DNA from: Chitinophaga sancti
Lineage (GTDB): Bacteria > Bacteroidota > Bacteroidia > Chitinophagales > Chitinophagaceae
Assembly: GCF_034087045.1 (NCBI RefSeq)
Contig: NZ_CP139247.1
Location: 6,164,001-6,228,000, forward strand
Direction: 5' to 3'
Length of the DNA: 64,000 nucleotides
The notes beneath the pieces are model-generated. The model saw only the letters and a program-made list of their open reading frames with translations, did no database searches and was not told the DNA's origin. Shown one piece after another: positions 7,749 to 16,280 of this stretch. Numbering within the stretch: the stretch's first letter is position 1; every line of letters begins with the position of its first letter. Made by a program: the position numbers and the translations under genes.

Positions 7749-10700
7749 CGCTTGCTGAATATAGCCTTTGAAAATACGGGTTCCGGGAAATTCTTCATTA
7801 CGTCCTAACGTCCATTTATTCCCTACGGACAGGTTAACTGGCGTGTCCAGTTTTGTCTCCCCTTTCAAAACGCCGTCGATATATAACTTAAGCCCCTGTT
7901 TATCACATACTCCGGCAATATGATGCCAGTGGTTCAACCAATGTTCCGGCAAAGGTACGGTAATATCTCCCCTGCCCCAACCCCCAGCAAAAAAACTTAA
8001 CATTCTGCCGTCAGTAATCTGAAGAACGTGGGTGTCTCCTTTGGAGAATACATCGACAAGACCGGGGGTTTGTTCTGTTGGGTAAATCCAGGCCATCATC
8101 GTGAGCGTGGTACCTAATTCATCGAGAGAACGGGCGTTTGGGACCTCGATGTAGTAGTCAGGGCCAAAGAGAGGGTTTGCAGCTTTGGAAGAACTGCCGG
8201 AGGCAGAAGTGCTTTGAGAATTTTCAGCGGCTACCGTATTGCCAGAGGCAGTAACATGCTGTGATTTTTCAGTAATAATATTCTGACCACTGGCAGTTCC
8301 TTCCTGCGAATTTTCAGATATAATTACCTGACCATCATTCCCAAACCCTGACACATCCTTCGTCCCTTCCAAAGCCAATAACAAAGATTCCATTGGATCC
8401 TTATACACCTTACATCTCTCCCTGATCCCTCCAATACTCACCGTCTGCCAACCAATCATGGTCGCCTTTAACTGACAGGTCACTACCTTTTGCTCTCCCG
8501 GCTCCAATGTAAGTTTAGCTGTATAAAACGCTTTGCCATTCAGATTCACGGGAATGGTAAAAGCCTTTTTAGTCCCTTGCTTATTCATCACAGCAAAGGC
8601 AATACGTTGCACACTATCCTTTTTAATCAATGGTTTTAATACCAGGTCAGAAATAACCGGCGCTACATTCACCAAAGGCACTTTGATCTGCACGCTTCGC
8701 TCCGCCTCCTCATTCAACTGCAATTTATTCTCCCCTGCTTTGTACAGGTATACCTGAATCGAATCGCGGAGCCTCGCCCCTTTGCCGATCAGGCAATTCT
8801 TTGATCCATATAGTTTACCATTTAGGGTCACATTGATCCTGTATACCCCGGCATCCCCATTGTTTATCATTGTAAACCCAATTGGAAAAGGTTGATCAGG
8901 CATAGCGACCGAATCCATACTTATCTCCGTCAGTCTGATGACAGTACGGTTGATATTGTCGCGGGTCACTACCGGCACAGTACCTGTTTCAAATTCCAAA
9001 GTACCACCCCGTTTGATAAACTCATGGGCCATATTCAGTCCCCGGTACTCCACACCATTCAGTCGCACCTGTTGTACATAAGGTGTATGCGTATCATTGT
9101 TTTTAATAGTCAGTACCTTCCCATCTTTCAGGTGGATCTTCATTTCACGGAAAGCAGGGATACCCAGTGCATACAGGGGTTTACCTGGTGCCACGGGGTA
9201 CAATCCTATCGCACTGAAAATGTACCAGCTGGAAGTTGAACCCAGATCATCATTCCCTGGCAACCCACCGGGTGTATTTGAAAAACGATCCTGCATAATC
9301 TTTCTTACCCACAACTGCGTGAGATCTGGCCTGTTGGCATCGTTGAAAAGGTAAGGAACATGAAAAACGGTTTCATTGTCAAAGATGATATGTTGCTTTT
9401 CAAGCGCCGTATCCAACCGGAGAGAAAACAACTCATCTCCCCCCATCCTATTAATCAATTCACGGGGATGCTGTGGTACGAAGAAAGAATACACCCATTG
9501 ATCACCTTCTTTATAACCGGTATTACCAGGATTGAGTTTGAACTTCTCTTTATTGCGTGGCAACAGGAATAACGAAGGGATGTGCAATAATTGTTGGAAG
9601 GCTAAGCTCCTGTCGTCACTCACTTTTGCATGCATTGCTTCTTTTGCAAACAGGTTCAGCGCCCAGTCATCGTAGGCATACTCTACGGTACGGGTCACGG
9701 ATTCAGGATATATAGATGGTACATATCCCAGTTCGTGATAAGCCGGCATATCAGGTTGCAGGTAAGGTGTGTCATTGATGCTTTTTTGCATCGCCTTGTA
9801 TACTTCTTCCTTATCCATCGGGATGCCTTTGAAATAGGCATCGGTAATGATAGGGATGGAATGATTGCCTGTCATGCTCTCTGTAGGCAAATGACCGGTG
9901 CTGTGATAAACGTCCAGCATAGAGCGGATCATGGCAGCCTGCAGGTCAGGATATAGTAGACTGAGTAATGGATGTAAAGTGCGGAAAGTATCCCATGGGG
10001 AAAAACCGCTGTATTTACCTTCATGCAGCCATGGTAGTAAGAGGGAGTGATAAAGGGCGGTGTAGAAAATAGCTTTACCTTTTTCATTGTCATCATTAAT
10101 CTCAACCACTGATAATAGGTCGTTCCATTGCTTATAGGTAGCTGCTCTGACAGCATCAAAGGAACGCTGTTCCTTACCGATCCGTGCTTCAATAATGGTT
10201 GTACCTTTGGGAAATGTATAGACAGTGCCATTGGTTAAGACTTGCTGGTCAATGGGCTTTATGCTAAACTGAAGAGGGCTGCTTGTAAAGATGTGAGGTG
10301 TGCCCTTAGCTGAAAAGTTCGCAGGCTTGTCCTTTGAAGGGTTCGCAGGCTTGTGCTTAGCTGAAAGGTTCTTGGAATTGCTTTTATCAGGAAAGATCCC
10401 AGGTGTGCCCTTATCAGAAAAGGTAAACCTAAAAACCCCGCCATCAGGAGAGGCCGTCATTTCAATTAAAGTATGGTTATCTCTGAAAAGTACCCTGTAA
10501 TAACCCGGTTCCGCATATTCGTCCTTGTGAGTAAACCGACGGCTATAGTGATCAGCATCAAATGGCTGGTTATCACCTACAGGCATTACAAATACGCTCC
10601 CCGCCGATCCACCGGGAAAACCACTATGGTGATCCATACAGGTGAAATAACAAATGGAGCTATCCTGAAAGTCATAGCCTTTAGCCCCCGTCCTTCTCGT

Positions 10701-10904
10701 CTCAGGGGTCAGTTGGTAATAACTGTGAGGAGCCACAGCACCGGGATAGCAGCCGCCTTCATTCCCCCATTTAGTCAGCACTGCACTTTTGGTCGTACCG
10801 ATGAATGGGTTGACATATGCTACCGGAGATTTTACCTGGGCGCCAGCGGCGTTGGAAAATAAGATCAGTAGCAGGATGTGGCGGATGTTGGCTGAAAGAT
10901 TCAC
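7683..10904 (-). CDS. GH92 alpha-mannosidase-like protein with C-terminal LamG domain
   Basis: An exported exo-alpha-mannosidase-type enzyme of about 1073 residues. After a signal segment (HILLLILFSNAAGAQ) come the GH92 landmarks YVNPFIGT, GNEGGCYPGAVAPHSYYQLT, MDHHSGFPGGSAGSVFVMP, FSPWDTFRTLHPL, ESMTGNHS and GGLPGNDDLGSTSSWYIFSA. Residues 600-830 are Ig-like/CARDB-like beta segments. A LamG/concanavalin-like domain fills about residues 915-1073. Two low-complexity stretches are odd: a Lys/Pro/Ser-rich insertion near residues 161-198, and three 15-residue repeats of the form xENSQxxTASGx near 858-910. The GTG at 10904 is preferred because it starts the signal peptide; the in-frame ATG at 10970 would add 22 poorly hydrophobic residues. 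The 3' end is duplicated downstream as a tandem array. Confidence 0.88.
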   Translation of the reverse strand: MNLSANIRHILLLILFSNAAGAQVKSPVAYVNPFIGTTKSAVLTKWGNEGGCYPGAVAPHSYYQLTPETRRTGAKGYDFQDSSICYFTCMDHHSGFPGGSAGSVFVMPVGDNQPFDADHYSRRFTHKDEYAEPGYYRVLFRDNHTLIEMTASPDGGVFRFTFSDKGTPGIFPDKSNSKNLSAKHKPANPSKDKPANFSAKGTPHIFTSSPLQFSIKPIDQQVLTNGTVYTFPKGTTIIEARIGKEQRSFDAVRAATYKQWNDLLSVVEINDDNEKGKAIFYTALYHSLLLPWLHEGKYSGFSPWDTFRTLHPLLSLLYPDLQAAMIRSMLDVYHSTGHLPTESMTGNHSIPIITDAYFKGIPMDKEEVYKAMQKSINDTPYLQPDMPAYHELGYVPSIYPESVTRTVEYAYDDWALNLFAKEAMHAKVSDDRSLAFQQLLHIPSLFLLPRNKEKFKLNPGNTGYKEGDQWVYSFFVPQHPRELINRMGGDELFSLRLDTALEKQHIIFDNETVFHVPYLFNDANRPDLTQLWVRKIMQDRFSNTPGGLPGNDDLGSTSSWYIFSAIGLYPVAPGKPLYALGIPAFREMKIHLKDGKVLTIKNNDTHTPYVQQVRLNGVEYRGLNMAHEFIKRGGTLEFETGTVPVVTRDNINRTVIRLTEISMDSVAMPDQPFPIGFTMINNGDAGVYRINVTLNGKLYGSKNCLIGKGARLRDSIQVYLYKAGENKLQLNEEAERSVQIKVPLVNVAPVISDLVLKPLIKKDSVQRIAFAVMNKQGTKKAFTIPVNLNGKAFYTAKLTLEPGEQKVVTCQLKATMIGWQTVSIGGIRERCKVYKDPMESLLLALEGTKDVSGFGNDGQVIISENSQEGTASGQNIITEKSQHVTASGNTVAAENSQSTSASGSSSKAANPLFGPDYYIEVPNARSLDELGTTLTMMAWIYPTEQTPGLVDVFSKGDTHVLQITDGRMLSFFAGGWGRGDITVPLPEHWLNHWHHIAGVCDKQGLKLYIDGVLKGETKLDTPVNLSVGNKWTLGRNEEFPGTRIFKGYIQQAKIFSDPIEITDCKCIGEIPVL

Positions 10905-11123
10905 TATGACGTTGTGGTTTGGGCGTAAAATATAAAAATTATACAACAGTGTGTGCAAAAAAGGACACATCTCTCAAAGAAATTGAGTACTGGTAGGCTC
11001 ATCGGTGGAAATGCCGGATAGAATTGGGTATAGGTATTTTATTATAATGCATAAATGATTGTTGGCATAGTATTCGTCCCTATTCCGATATATATTATTT
11101 ATTAATCCTTAAATTTTTTCACA

Positions 11124-11450
11124 ATGGCAAAGTATTCAGGAAAAAGCGGCGAAAAAGTGGAGAAAGCAATGAAGGAAATGCATGAAGGAAAGTTGAAAAG
11201 CGGAAGGAGTGGCAAAAAAGTAACGAATCCAAAACAAGCAATAGCAATAGGATTGTCAGAAGCGAGAGAGGAAGGTGCGAAAGTGCCGACCAAGGCGGGT
11301 TCAACTTCTACTAAAAAGGCTACAACGACAAAAAAATCAACTGCTAAAAAGGCGACTTCCGCTAAAAAAACTACGGCTAAAAAAACCGCCGCCAGAAGAA
11401 CTACTGCAAAACGTGCTACCAGCAGGAAGAAAGCAGCAGCACATGCATAA
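11124..11450 (+). CDS. DUF6496-type protein with histone-H1-like lysine-rich tail
   Basis: A 108-residue very basic protein. Residues 1-55 (MAKYSGKSGEKVEKAMKEMH, then KLKSGRSGKKVTNPKQAIAI, GLSEAREEGAKVPTK) match the small DUF6496 family, which is common in soil bacteria. Residues 60-108 are repeats of K-K-A/T-T-A (TTAKKTAARRTTAKRATSRK), the composition of histone H1-like C-terminal tails. It probably binds DNA or polyphosphate non-specifically and may be stress-induced, but this is inference from composition. It is monocistronic. A stable hairpin element follows the stop codon within 7 bp. Confidence 0.85.
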   Translation: MAKYSGKSGEKVEKAMKEMHEGKLKSGRSGKKVTNPKQAIAIGLSEAREEGAKVPTKAGSTSTKKATTTKKSTAKKATSAKKTTAKKTAARRTTAKRATSRKKAAAHA

Positions 11451-11456
11451 AAATAA

Positions 11457-11512
11457 AGGGATCAGCTATAGGATATTGCGTGAGCAATCAAGGTCTGTCT
11501 TAGCTGGTCCCT
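11457..11512 (+). other. Structured hairpin element downstream of the histone-like gene
   Basis: A 12-bp outer stem (AGGGATCAGCTA / TAGCTGGTCCCT, one G-U pair) encloses an inner hairpin, ATTGC-GTGA-GCAAT, with a GNRA tetraloop. No clear T run follows, so it is not a textbook terminator. A separate perfect 18-bp palindrome (AAATGGCAGCTGCCATTT) lies at 11522-11539. Both fall between convergent genes and could act as a 3' UTR structure for either. Confidence 0.6.
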
Positions 11513-11587
11513 ATACCTATTAAATGGCAGCTGCCATTTTCGCTTGTGCACGGGCGAAGGCTACACCCCAAAAGAATGCTGTCAGAT

Positions 11588-12892
11588 TTATTTATTCAGA
11601 TGCAAACTAAACGTACTCCCTTTCCCCTCTTCACTCAATACTGACAAAAAACCATTATTCTTCTGCGCAAACTCCTGACTAAGGCTCAACCCCAATCCTA
11701 TCCCCTTCTCATTGCCCGTACCTGGCGTGGAATAGATATTATCCGCTGCAAAGATCTTCTCCTGAATATTGGCCGCAATCCCAACTCCAAAATCCGCCAC
11801 TGAAATGATCACCTCATCACTCTTCTCTTCCATATTGATAACAATCGTAGCTTCCCTATAGCTAAACTTGATCGCATTGCTCAGTAGATTCCGGATAATC
11901 AGGCGTACATGCTCCTGATCTGCCTGAATGATACAGCTATACTGTGCAATATCATTTTGTAATTGGATATGCTTCTTTTGCAACTGGGGTTGTAAAAATG
12001 TAATTACCTCTTCTATCAAAACGACGAGATTAAAATGTACTGGCTGGGGCGCAATGCCTTTCATCTGGGTATAACACCATTGCAACAGACCATCCATATT
12101 CTCCTGCAGGTTCTTGGCCTGTAGTATGAGCAGTCGCGAGGAGTCGGCAAAGTCCTTGCCCGACAACATATCTTCCTGCAACAGATCCAGCATAAAAAAT
12201 AGCGTATTGATGGGCGAACTCATATCATGAGCCAGAATTGAAATCAGTTTCTCGCGGGTCTTGTTAGCTACATTCAGTTGCCGGTTAGATTCTTCCAGCT
12301 CCTTTGTATATGCCATGATCTGCAACCTAAAATAATATAAACAGAACAATAACATGATAAGCCAGATGACCGCATTCATAATCCTCCTGGCCTCAGTAGC
12401 CTGGTGAATAACAGTAATTGGGGCCAAACGGTGCGTAACACCCAGCAGGATGGCGCTGAAAATGCCCAGGGCCAGCATCACCCATTTATTGTTCAGTAGT
12501 ATCAGGGAAAGGCATACCACCAGCAACAGGTACAACTCCATGTTGTTGTTATATATCAATGCACTGGCAGACAACTGCAATGCACAGACAGGCATGGTGA
12601 TCATCGGTCCCAGGTCGTACTTTTTCTTTTCATTGAAGTACACCATGCTGTACAGGCAGGCCATCGTGCATATATTGATCAATGCCAGCAGGTAATTGCC
12701 CAGGCAGGTATTGATCAAACTAAACATCAGGGAAACCGTACCGCCTACAACCCCGGCTATATTCACAGTTCTGATCTGACGGTTGCGTGCAATGCCATTT
12801 GCTTCGTGTACCCCGGTATTTAAAATTCGATTTATGAAATGGATGATGTTTGGGAAAACAACACGTTTAAGGTCTGTTTGTACATTATTCAT
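11588..12892 (-). CDS. Membrane-bound sensor histidine kinase
   Basis: A 434-residue kinase. Residues 45-180 form about six hydrophobic membrane segments with no extracellular sensor domain, resembling a 5TM/7TM-like membrane sensor. A short coiled linker (YTKELEESNRQLNVANKTRE) leads to the H-box ISILAHDMSSPINTLFFML with phospho-acceptor His222, then the N-box IRNLLSNAIKFS, the G1 box VADFGVGIAANIQEKIF and the G2 box GIGLGLSLSQEFA. All catalytic elements are intact. No response regulator is adjacent; the nearest is the single-domain receiver at 1231-1650, too far away to assign. The gene converges on the histone-like gene and diverges from the FtsX permease gene. Confidence 0.93.
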   Translation of the reverse strand: MNNVQTDLKRVVFPNIIHFINRILNTGVHEANGIARNRQIRTVNIAGVVGGTVSLMFSLINTCLGNYLLALINICTMACLYSMVYFNEKKKYDLGPMITMPVCALQLSASALIYNNNMELYLLLVVCLSLILLNNKWVMLALGIFSAILLGVTHRLAPITVIHQATEARRIMNAVIWLIMLLFCLYYFRLQIMAYTKELEESNRQLNVANKTREKLISILAHDMSSPINTLFFMLDLLQEDMLSGKDFADSSRLLILQAKNLQENMDGLLQWCYTQMKGIAPQPVHFNLVVLIEEVITFLQPQLQKKHIQLQNDIAQYSCIIQADQEHVRLIIRNLLSNAIKFSYREATIVINMEEKSDEVIISVADFGVGIAANIQEKIFAADNIYSTPGTGNEKGIGLGLSLSQEFAQKNNGFLSVLSEEGKGSTFSLHLNK

Positions 12893-12974
12893 TCATAACC
12901 ACATTAAGTTAATTGGTGCTCTCGGAAACGCTTCGCAATTTATGTCAAAAAGTATTAATAATCAATCTATGAAT

Positions 12975-13012
12975 TGCCCATTTCCGGACATATAATGTAC
13001 CATAAGCGAACA
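12975..13012 (+). promoter_or_regulatory. Paired dyad elements upstream of the FtsX permease gene
   Basis: TGCCC-N6-GGACA (12975-12990) and TGTAC-N7-GAACA (12996-13012) are two imperfect dyads. Within them CGGACATAT and CGAACATAT are repeated exactly 22 bp apart, two helical turns. They lie about 95-130 bp before the permease start and 85-120 bp before the divergent kinase start, where an activator could bind. No promoter box is convincing. Confidence 0.4.
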
Positions 13013-13106
13013 TATCCGACCCTTATCTTAGTATAATTGCTTAGTTTTCAATAAGGCCGGATACGGCATTTTCTTTGTCTGAACCAGGGTACCCAAACCC
13101 ACTTTT

Positions 13107-15515
13107 ATGCTATTGAACTACATCCTGATTGCCTGGCGGAATATGAAAAAGAACCGCTTTCATGCTATCCTGAACATTGCCGGGCTTGCTATAGGCATTG
13201 CTTTTACCGGTATGATCATGGCACATGTTTGGAACGAGCTGCAGGTAAATAAGGAACTCAAAAATGCAGACCGGCAGTATGTGATTAAAAGTAAGTGGAA
13301 GGACAAGAATATGGGTTTTGACCTGTCGACTTCCGGGGCCTTGCCCAAAGCACTGAAGGAACAATATCCCACCCTGGTAAAGAACTTTTACAGGTGGGAC
13401 GGGGTGACGCTCACCGTTCATGGAAAGGAAAAAGACTTTAAGGAAGCCGTGCAGATCGGCGATACTACCCTGCTGGATATGTTTGGATTCAAAGTGTTGG
13501 CCGGTAATCCCACCAATGCGTTGTCTACGCCAACCTCCATGATCATGACAGAGCCGGTGGCAAAGAAATATTTCGGTACCGTGAATGCCATTGGCCAAAC
13601 GGTTGAAATAGAAAATATGGCAGGACAAAAACAGCCTTTTATGCTGACAGCCGTGATCAGGGTAGCGCGCGATAACGGGGTGACGGACCTGATTTCCAAC
13701 TACAGGAATGGAATTATTTTGCCCGAAAGTTCCATCAGCTACTTTGGACGGACGATCGATAACTGGAATAATATGTTTATCGTAGGGTATGTTGAATTGC
13801 AGCCAGGGGTAAATCCCAGTCAGTTAAATGGCCCTATTTCAAAACTATTAAAAGAGAATATCTCTCCGAATTTATATGCAAACCTAACGCCACAAGTCAT
13901 TAATTTACGGGACAATTACCTGGAACAGAATAATGGATTAGTGAAAAGGATGTTGTTTACCCTGTCAGGTATCGGGCTGTTCATATTATTGATGGCAGTG
14001 ATCAATTTTATCAATATATCTGTAAGCCGCGCCGGATCAAGGATGAAGGAGATTGGTATGAGAAAGGTAATGGGCGGAAGAAAACATCAGCTGGTATGGC
14101 AGTTTTTAATTGAGTCAATGATCATTGTTTGTATCTCAACCCTGCTGGCATTTGGCTGTTATTTGTTGTCAGGCCCCTTGTTTGCACAGCTGGTCGGTAA
14201 GCCATTGCCTGCGCTGAGTGAGTTCCCTGTCTATTTTGCGGAATACCTGTTATTATTTGTCGCGCTGATAGGATTGGCTGCTGGCCTATATCCGGCGTTT
14301 GTATTATCTGCCCTGCCATCATTAAGCAGCTTGAAAGGGAGTTTAAAGTCAGTAAAGGAAAATATACTATTAAGAAAGTCGCTGGTAGCGTTTCAGTTCT
14401 TTACGGCGGTGGTGGTCCTGATCGGAGCGTTTATTGTGACAAAGCAGGTACAGTTCTTTTTTAGTAAAGGGATTGGGTATGACAAAGAATTTGTGGTCAG
14501 TGCACAGGTACCGAGAGACTGGTCACCGGCGGGTGTGGCAAAGATGGAAGGCATCCGGAAACAACTGGCAGAAAGTCCAGTAGTAAAGGATGTAACGCTA
14601 TCTTACGAGATCATGGATGGCAACAATGGTGGGAGTTTGAGTGTATTCCCGCTGGGTGCCGATGCCACTTCGGCGATCACCGCTTTTCAGTTGAGTACGG
14701 ATAGGCACTTTGCAAATACGTTCCAGGTACCCATGGCAGCAGGTGTGTTTTTAGCCAGAGAAGGAATGCCAATAGATGTACATAAAATGGTGATCAACAC
14801 CAGGCTGGCAGTGGCATTGGGATACAGGGACCCCGCTGATGCGGTAGGAAAACAGGTGAAATTTGCAGAGCTGACAGATACGTATACCATTGCCGGAGTG
14901 ACAAAAGATTTTCATTTTGGGTCCATGCAGCAATCTATACAACCAATGGTAATTATCCCGGTAGAGGTGTTTAATATTTTCAGATATTTTTCGATCAAAC
15001 TGAAAGGCGGAAATGTGCCAAAGGCTATTGAAACGCTGCACCGGCAATGGGCCGCACTGATGCCGGGAGCACCGTTTGAATATAAATTCATGGATGATAG
15101 TTTAGCCAAGATGTACCAGACGGAATTACAGTTGAAGAAGACGGCATATACAGCAACCGTGCTGGCTCTGGTAATTGTGTTGTTAGGCGTGATCGGGTTG
15201 GTGTCGCTGACGGTGCAGAAGCGTACGAGGGAAATGGGGATCCGCAAAGTACTGGGAGCTTCAGTAAATAGTATCATTAGTTTGTTTATAAAAGATTTTA
15301 TGGCTGTAATGATAGTGGCGAGTGTAGTGGCTTGTCCGGTAGCATATTACCTGATGCAATATTGGTTGAATAGTTACGAATACCATGTAGAAATCACTGC
15401 TTTGCCAATCATGATGATCATCCTTTCATTAGGTATACTTACTAGTGTGATGATTGTGTTGCAGACATTGAAAGTGGCAGTAGCCAATCCGGTGAAGAGT
15501 TTGAAAGTAGAGTGA
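13107..15515 (+). CDS. ABC transporter permease (MacB/FtsX type, duplicated)
   Basis: An 802-residue permease with the Bacteroidota double-unit layout. The first unit starts YILIAWRNMKKNRFHAILNI with a membrane helix (residues 20-43), a MacB-type periplasmic domain (about 45-270) and three FtsX helices with INFINISVSRAGSRMKEIGM. A second helix near 425 (FQFFTAVVVLIGAFIVTK), a second periplasmic domain and a second FtsX unit (VSLTVQKRTREMGIRKVLGA) follow. It would need a separate ATPase, which is not in the neighbourhood. Relatives export antimicrobial peptides or lipoproteins, or transmit envelope signals by mechanotransmission. The substrate here is unknown. A terminator follows. Confidence 0.9.
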   Translation: MLLNYILIAWRNMKKNRFHAILNIAGLAIGIAFTGMIMAHVWNELQVNKELKNADRQYVIKSKWKDKNMGFDLSTSGALPKALKEQYPTLVKNFYRWDGVTLTVHGKEKDFKEAVQIGDTTLLDMFGFKVLAGNPTNALSTPTSMIMTEPVAKKYFGTVNAIGQTVEIENMAGQKQPFMLTAVIRVARDNGVTDLISNYRNGIILPESSISYFGRTIDNWNNMFIVGYVELQPGVNPSQLNGPISKLLKENISPNLYANLTPQVINLRDNYLEQNNGLVKRMLFTLSGIGLFILLMAVINFINISVSRAGSRMKEIGMRKVMGGRKHQLVWQFLIESMIIVCISTLLAFGCYLLSGPLFAQLVGKPLPALSEFPVYFAEYLLLFVALIGLAAGLYPAFVLSALPSLSSLKGSLKSVKENILLRKSLVAFQFFTAVVVLIGAFIVTKQVQFFFSKGIGYDKEFVVSAQVPRDWSPAGVAKMEGIRKQLAESPVVKDVTLSYEIMDGNNGGSLSVFPLGADATSAITAFQLSTDRHFANTFQVPMAAGVFLAREGMPIDVHKMVINTRLAVALGYRDPADAVGKQVKFAELTDTYTIAGVTKDFHFGSMQQSIQPMVIIPVEVFNIFRYFSIKLKGGNVPKAIETLHRQWAALMPGAPFEYKFMDDSLAKMYQTELQLKKTAYTATVLALVIVLLGVIGLVSLTVQKRTREMGIRKVLGASVNSIISLFIKDFMAVMIVASVVACPVAYYLMQYWLNSYEYHVEITALPIMMIILSLGILTSVMIVLQTLKVAVANPVKSLKVE

Positions 15516-15541
15516 TATAGATTTACATATTGTTTTTTGGG

Positions 15542-15571
15542 AAAGCCTCTGCATCTGCAGCGGCTTTTTTT
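15542..15571 (+). terminator. Terminator after the FtsX permease gene
   Basis: AAAGCCTCTGCA and TGCAGCGGCTTT form a 12-bp stem with one mismatch and a 2-nt spacer, followed by seven Ts. Confidence 0.75.
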
Positions 15572-15595
15572 GTTATACCATTAAATAAACATGTG

Positions 15596-15683
15596 CCATT
15601 TGTACTGGTGAGTCCCATGTGTGTCTCTACATTGAAAGGGTGGGTAGGGGTCCTGTTCTTAATGTATGTACCGTTTGTATTGG
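15596..15683 (+). promoter_or_regulatory. Two copies of a CCRTTTGTAYTGG motif upstream of the MarR gene
   Basis: CCATTTGTACTGG (15596-15608) and CCGTTTGTATTGG (15671-15683) are imperfect dyads 75 bp apart. Similarity extends about 5 bp on both sides. A -7-like TATCTTTG (15748-15755) lies 8 bp before the MarR ATG, without a clear -33 box. The repeats could be operator sites or a dispersed repeat remnant. Confidence 0.35.
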
Positions 15684-15763
15684 TGTTCATCAAAACGTCA
15701 AAAAGCGAGAATGAACCTGGCGGATGCAGCGCATTAACAAAAAGCAATATCTTTGCAGAACAT

Positions 15764-16213
15764 ATGTCGTCACAAACAACCGCAGAAAAAGCAAAGGAAC
15801 TATTGCGATCGATGGGTGAGGTAAGGAATACCTTGCGTCAGTATATTTCCGTGCGTATCAGGGAAGAGGAGATGGATATTACCTTTGAACTGCTGGAGAT
15901 CCTTGCTTATTTAAATAAGAAGGATGGGATCAATCAGCAGGAGATTGCGGATATTATGTTGAAGGATAAATCGAGTATGACCTATCAGATTGATGGGTTG
16001 GTGAAGCGGGATCTGGTAAAGAGAATGGAGGATGAAAATGACCGGCGGAATAAACTGATATTTCTCACGGAGAAAGGAAAGGATTTGCAGCAGACTATGC
16101 AGGGTTGGGTAGCGGGGTTGTATGATAAATCAATGGAGGGGATTGATGCCGGAACGATAGATATGGCGCTGGCAATGGTGCAGAAGATGCATACGAACCT
16201 GAATCGTAAATAA
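15764..16213 (+). CDS. MarR-family transcriptional regulator
   Basis: A 149-residue winged-helix dimeric repressor. The helix-turn-helix reads GINQQEIADIMLKDKSSMTY, followed by the wing DENDRRNKLIFLTEKG and a C-terminal dimerisation helix. The ATG at 15764 starts the family-length protein; a longer in-frame reading from 15530 runs through the upstream terminator and is rejected. If TATCTTTG at 15748-15755 is the -7 box, the mRNA would have a very short leader. The regulated gene is not evident: the upstream permease is separated by a terminator, and the downstream gene is convergent. Confidence 0.9.
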   Translation: MSSQTTAEKAKELLRSMGEVRNTLRQYISVRIREEEMDITFELLEILAYLNKKDGINQQEIADIMLKDKSSMTYQIDGLVKRDLVKRMEDENDRRNKLIFLTEKGKDLQQTMQGWVAGLYDKSMEGIDAGTIDMALAMVQKMHTNLNRK

Positions 16214-16236
16214 GGAAATTCTGAGATCAGCAACAT

Positions 16237-16271
16237 AAAACGCTTATGTCTTTTTCGACATAAGCGTTTTT
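16237..16271 (+). terminator. Bidirectional terminator between MarR and GH32 genes
   Basis: A perfect 14-bp stem (AAAACGCTTATGTC / GACATAAGCGTTTT) with a 6-nt loop lies between convergent stop codons. A and T runs allow it to work on both strands. Confidence 0.9.
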
Positions 16272-16280
16272 GTTTTATGA

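Noticed and set aside
12961..13060. Sigma-54 promoter before the FtsX permease gene
   Set aside because: A TTGCT element exists, but the GG dinucleotide at the required 10-bp distance is missing.
15523..15747. 74-codon minus-strand frame with NTNGTY/STNGTC repeats
   Set aside because: It starts with TTG, runs through the permease terminator, and its apparent peptide repeats come from the CCRTTTGTAYTGG DNA repeats.
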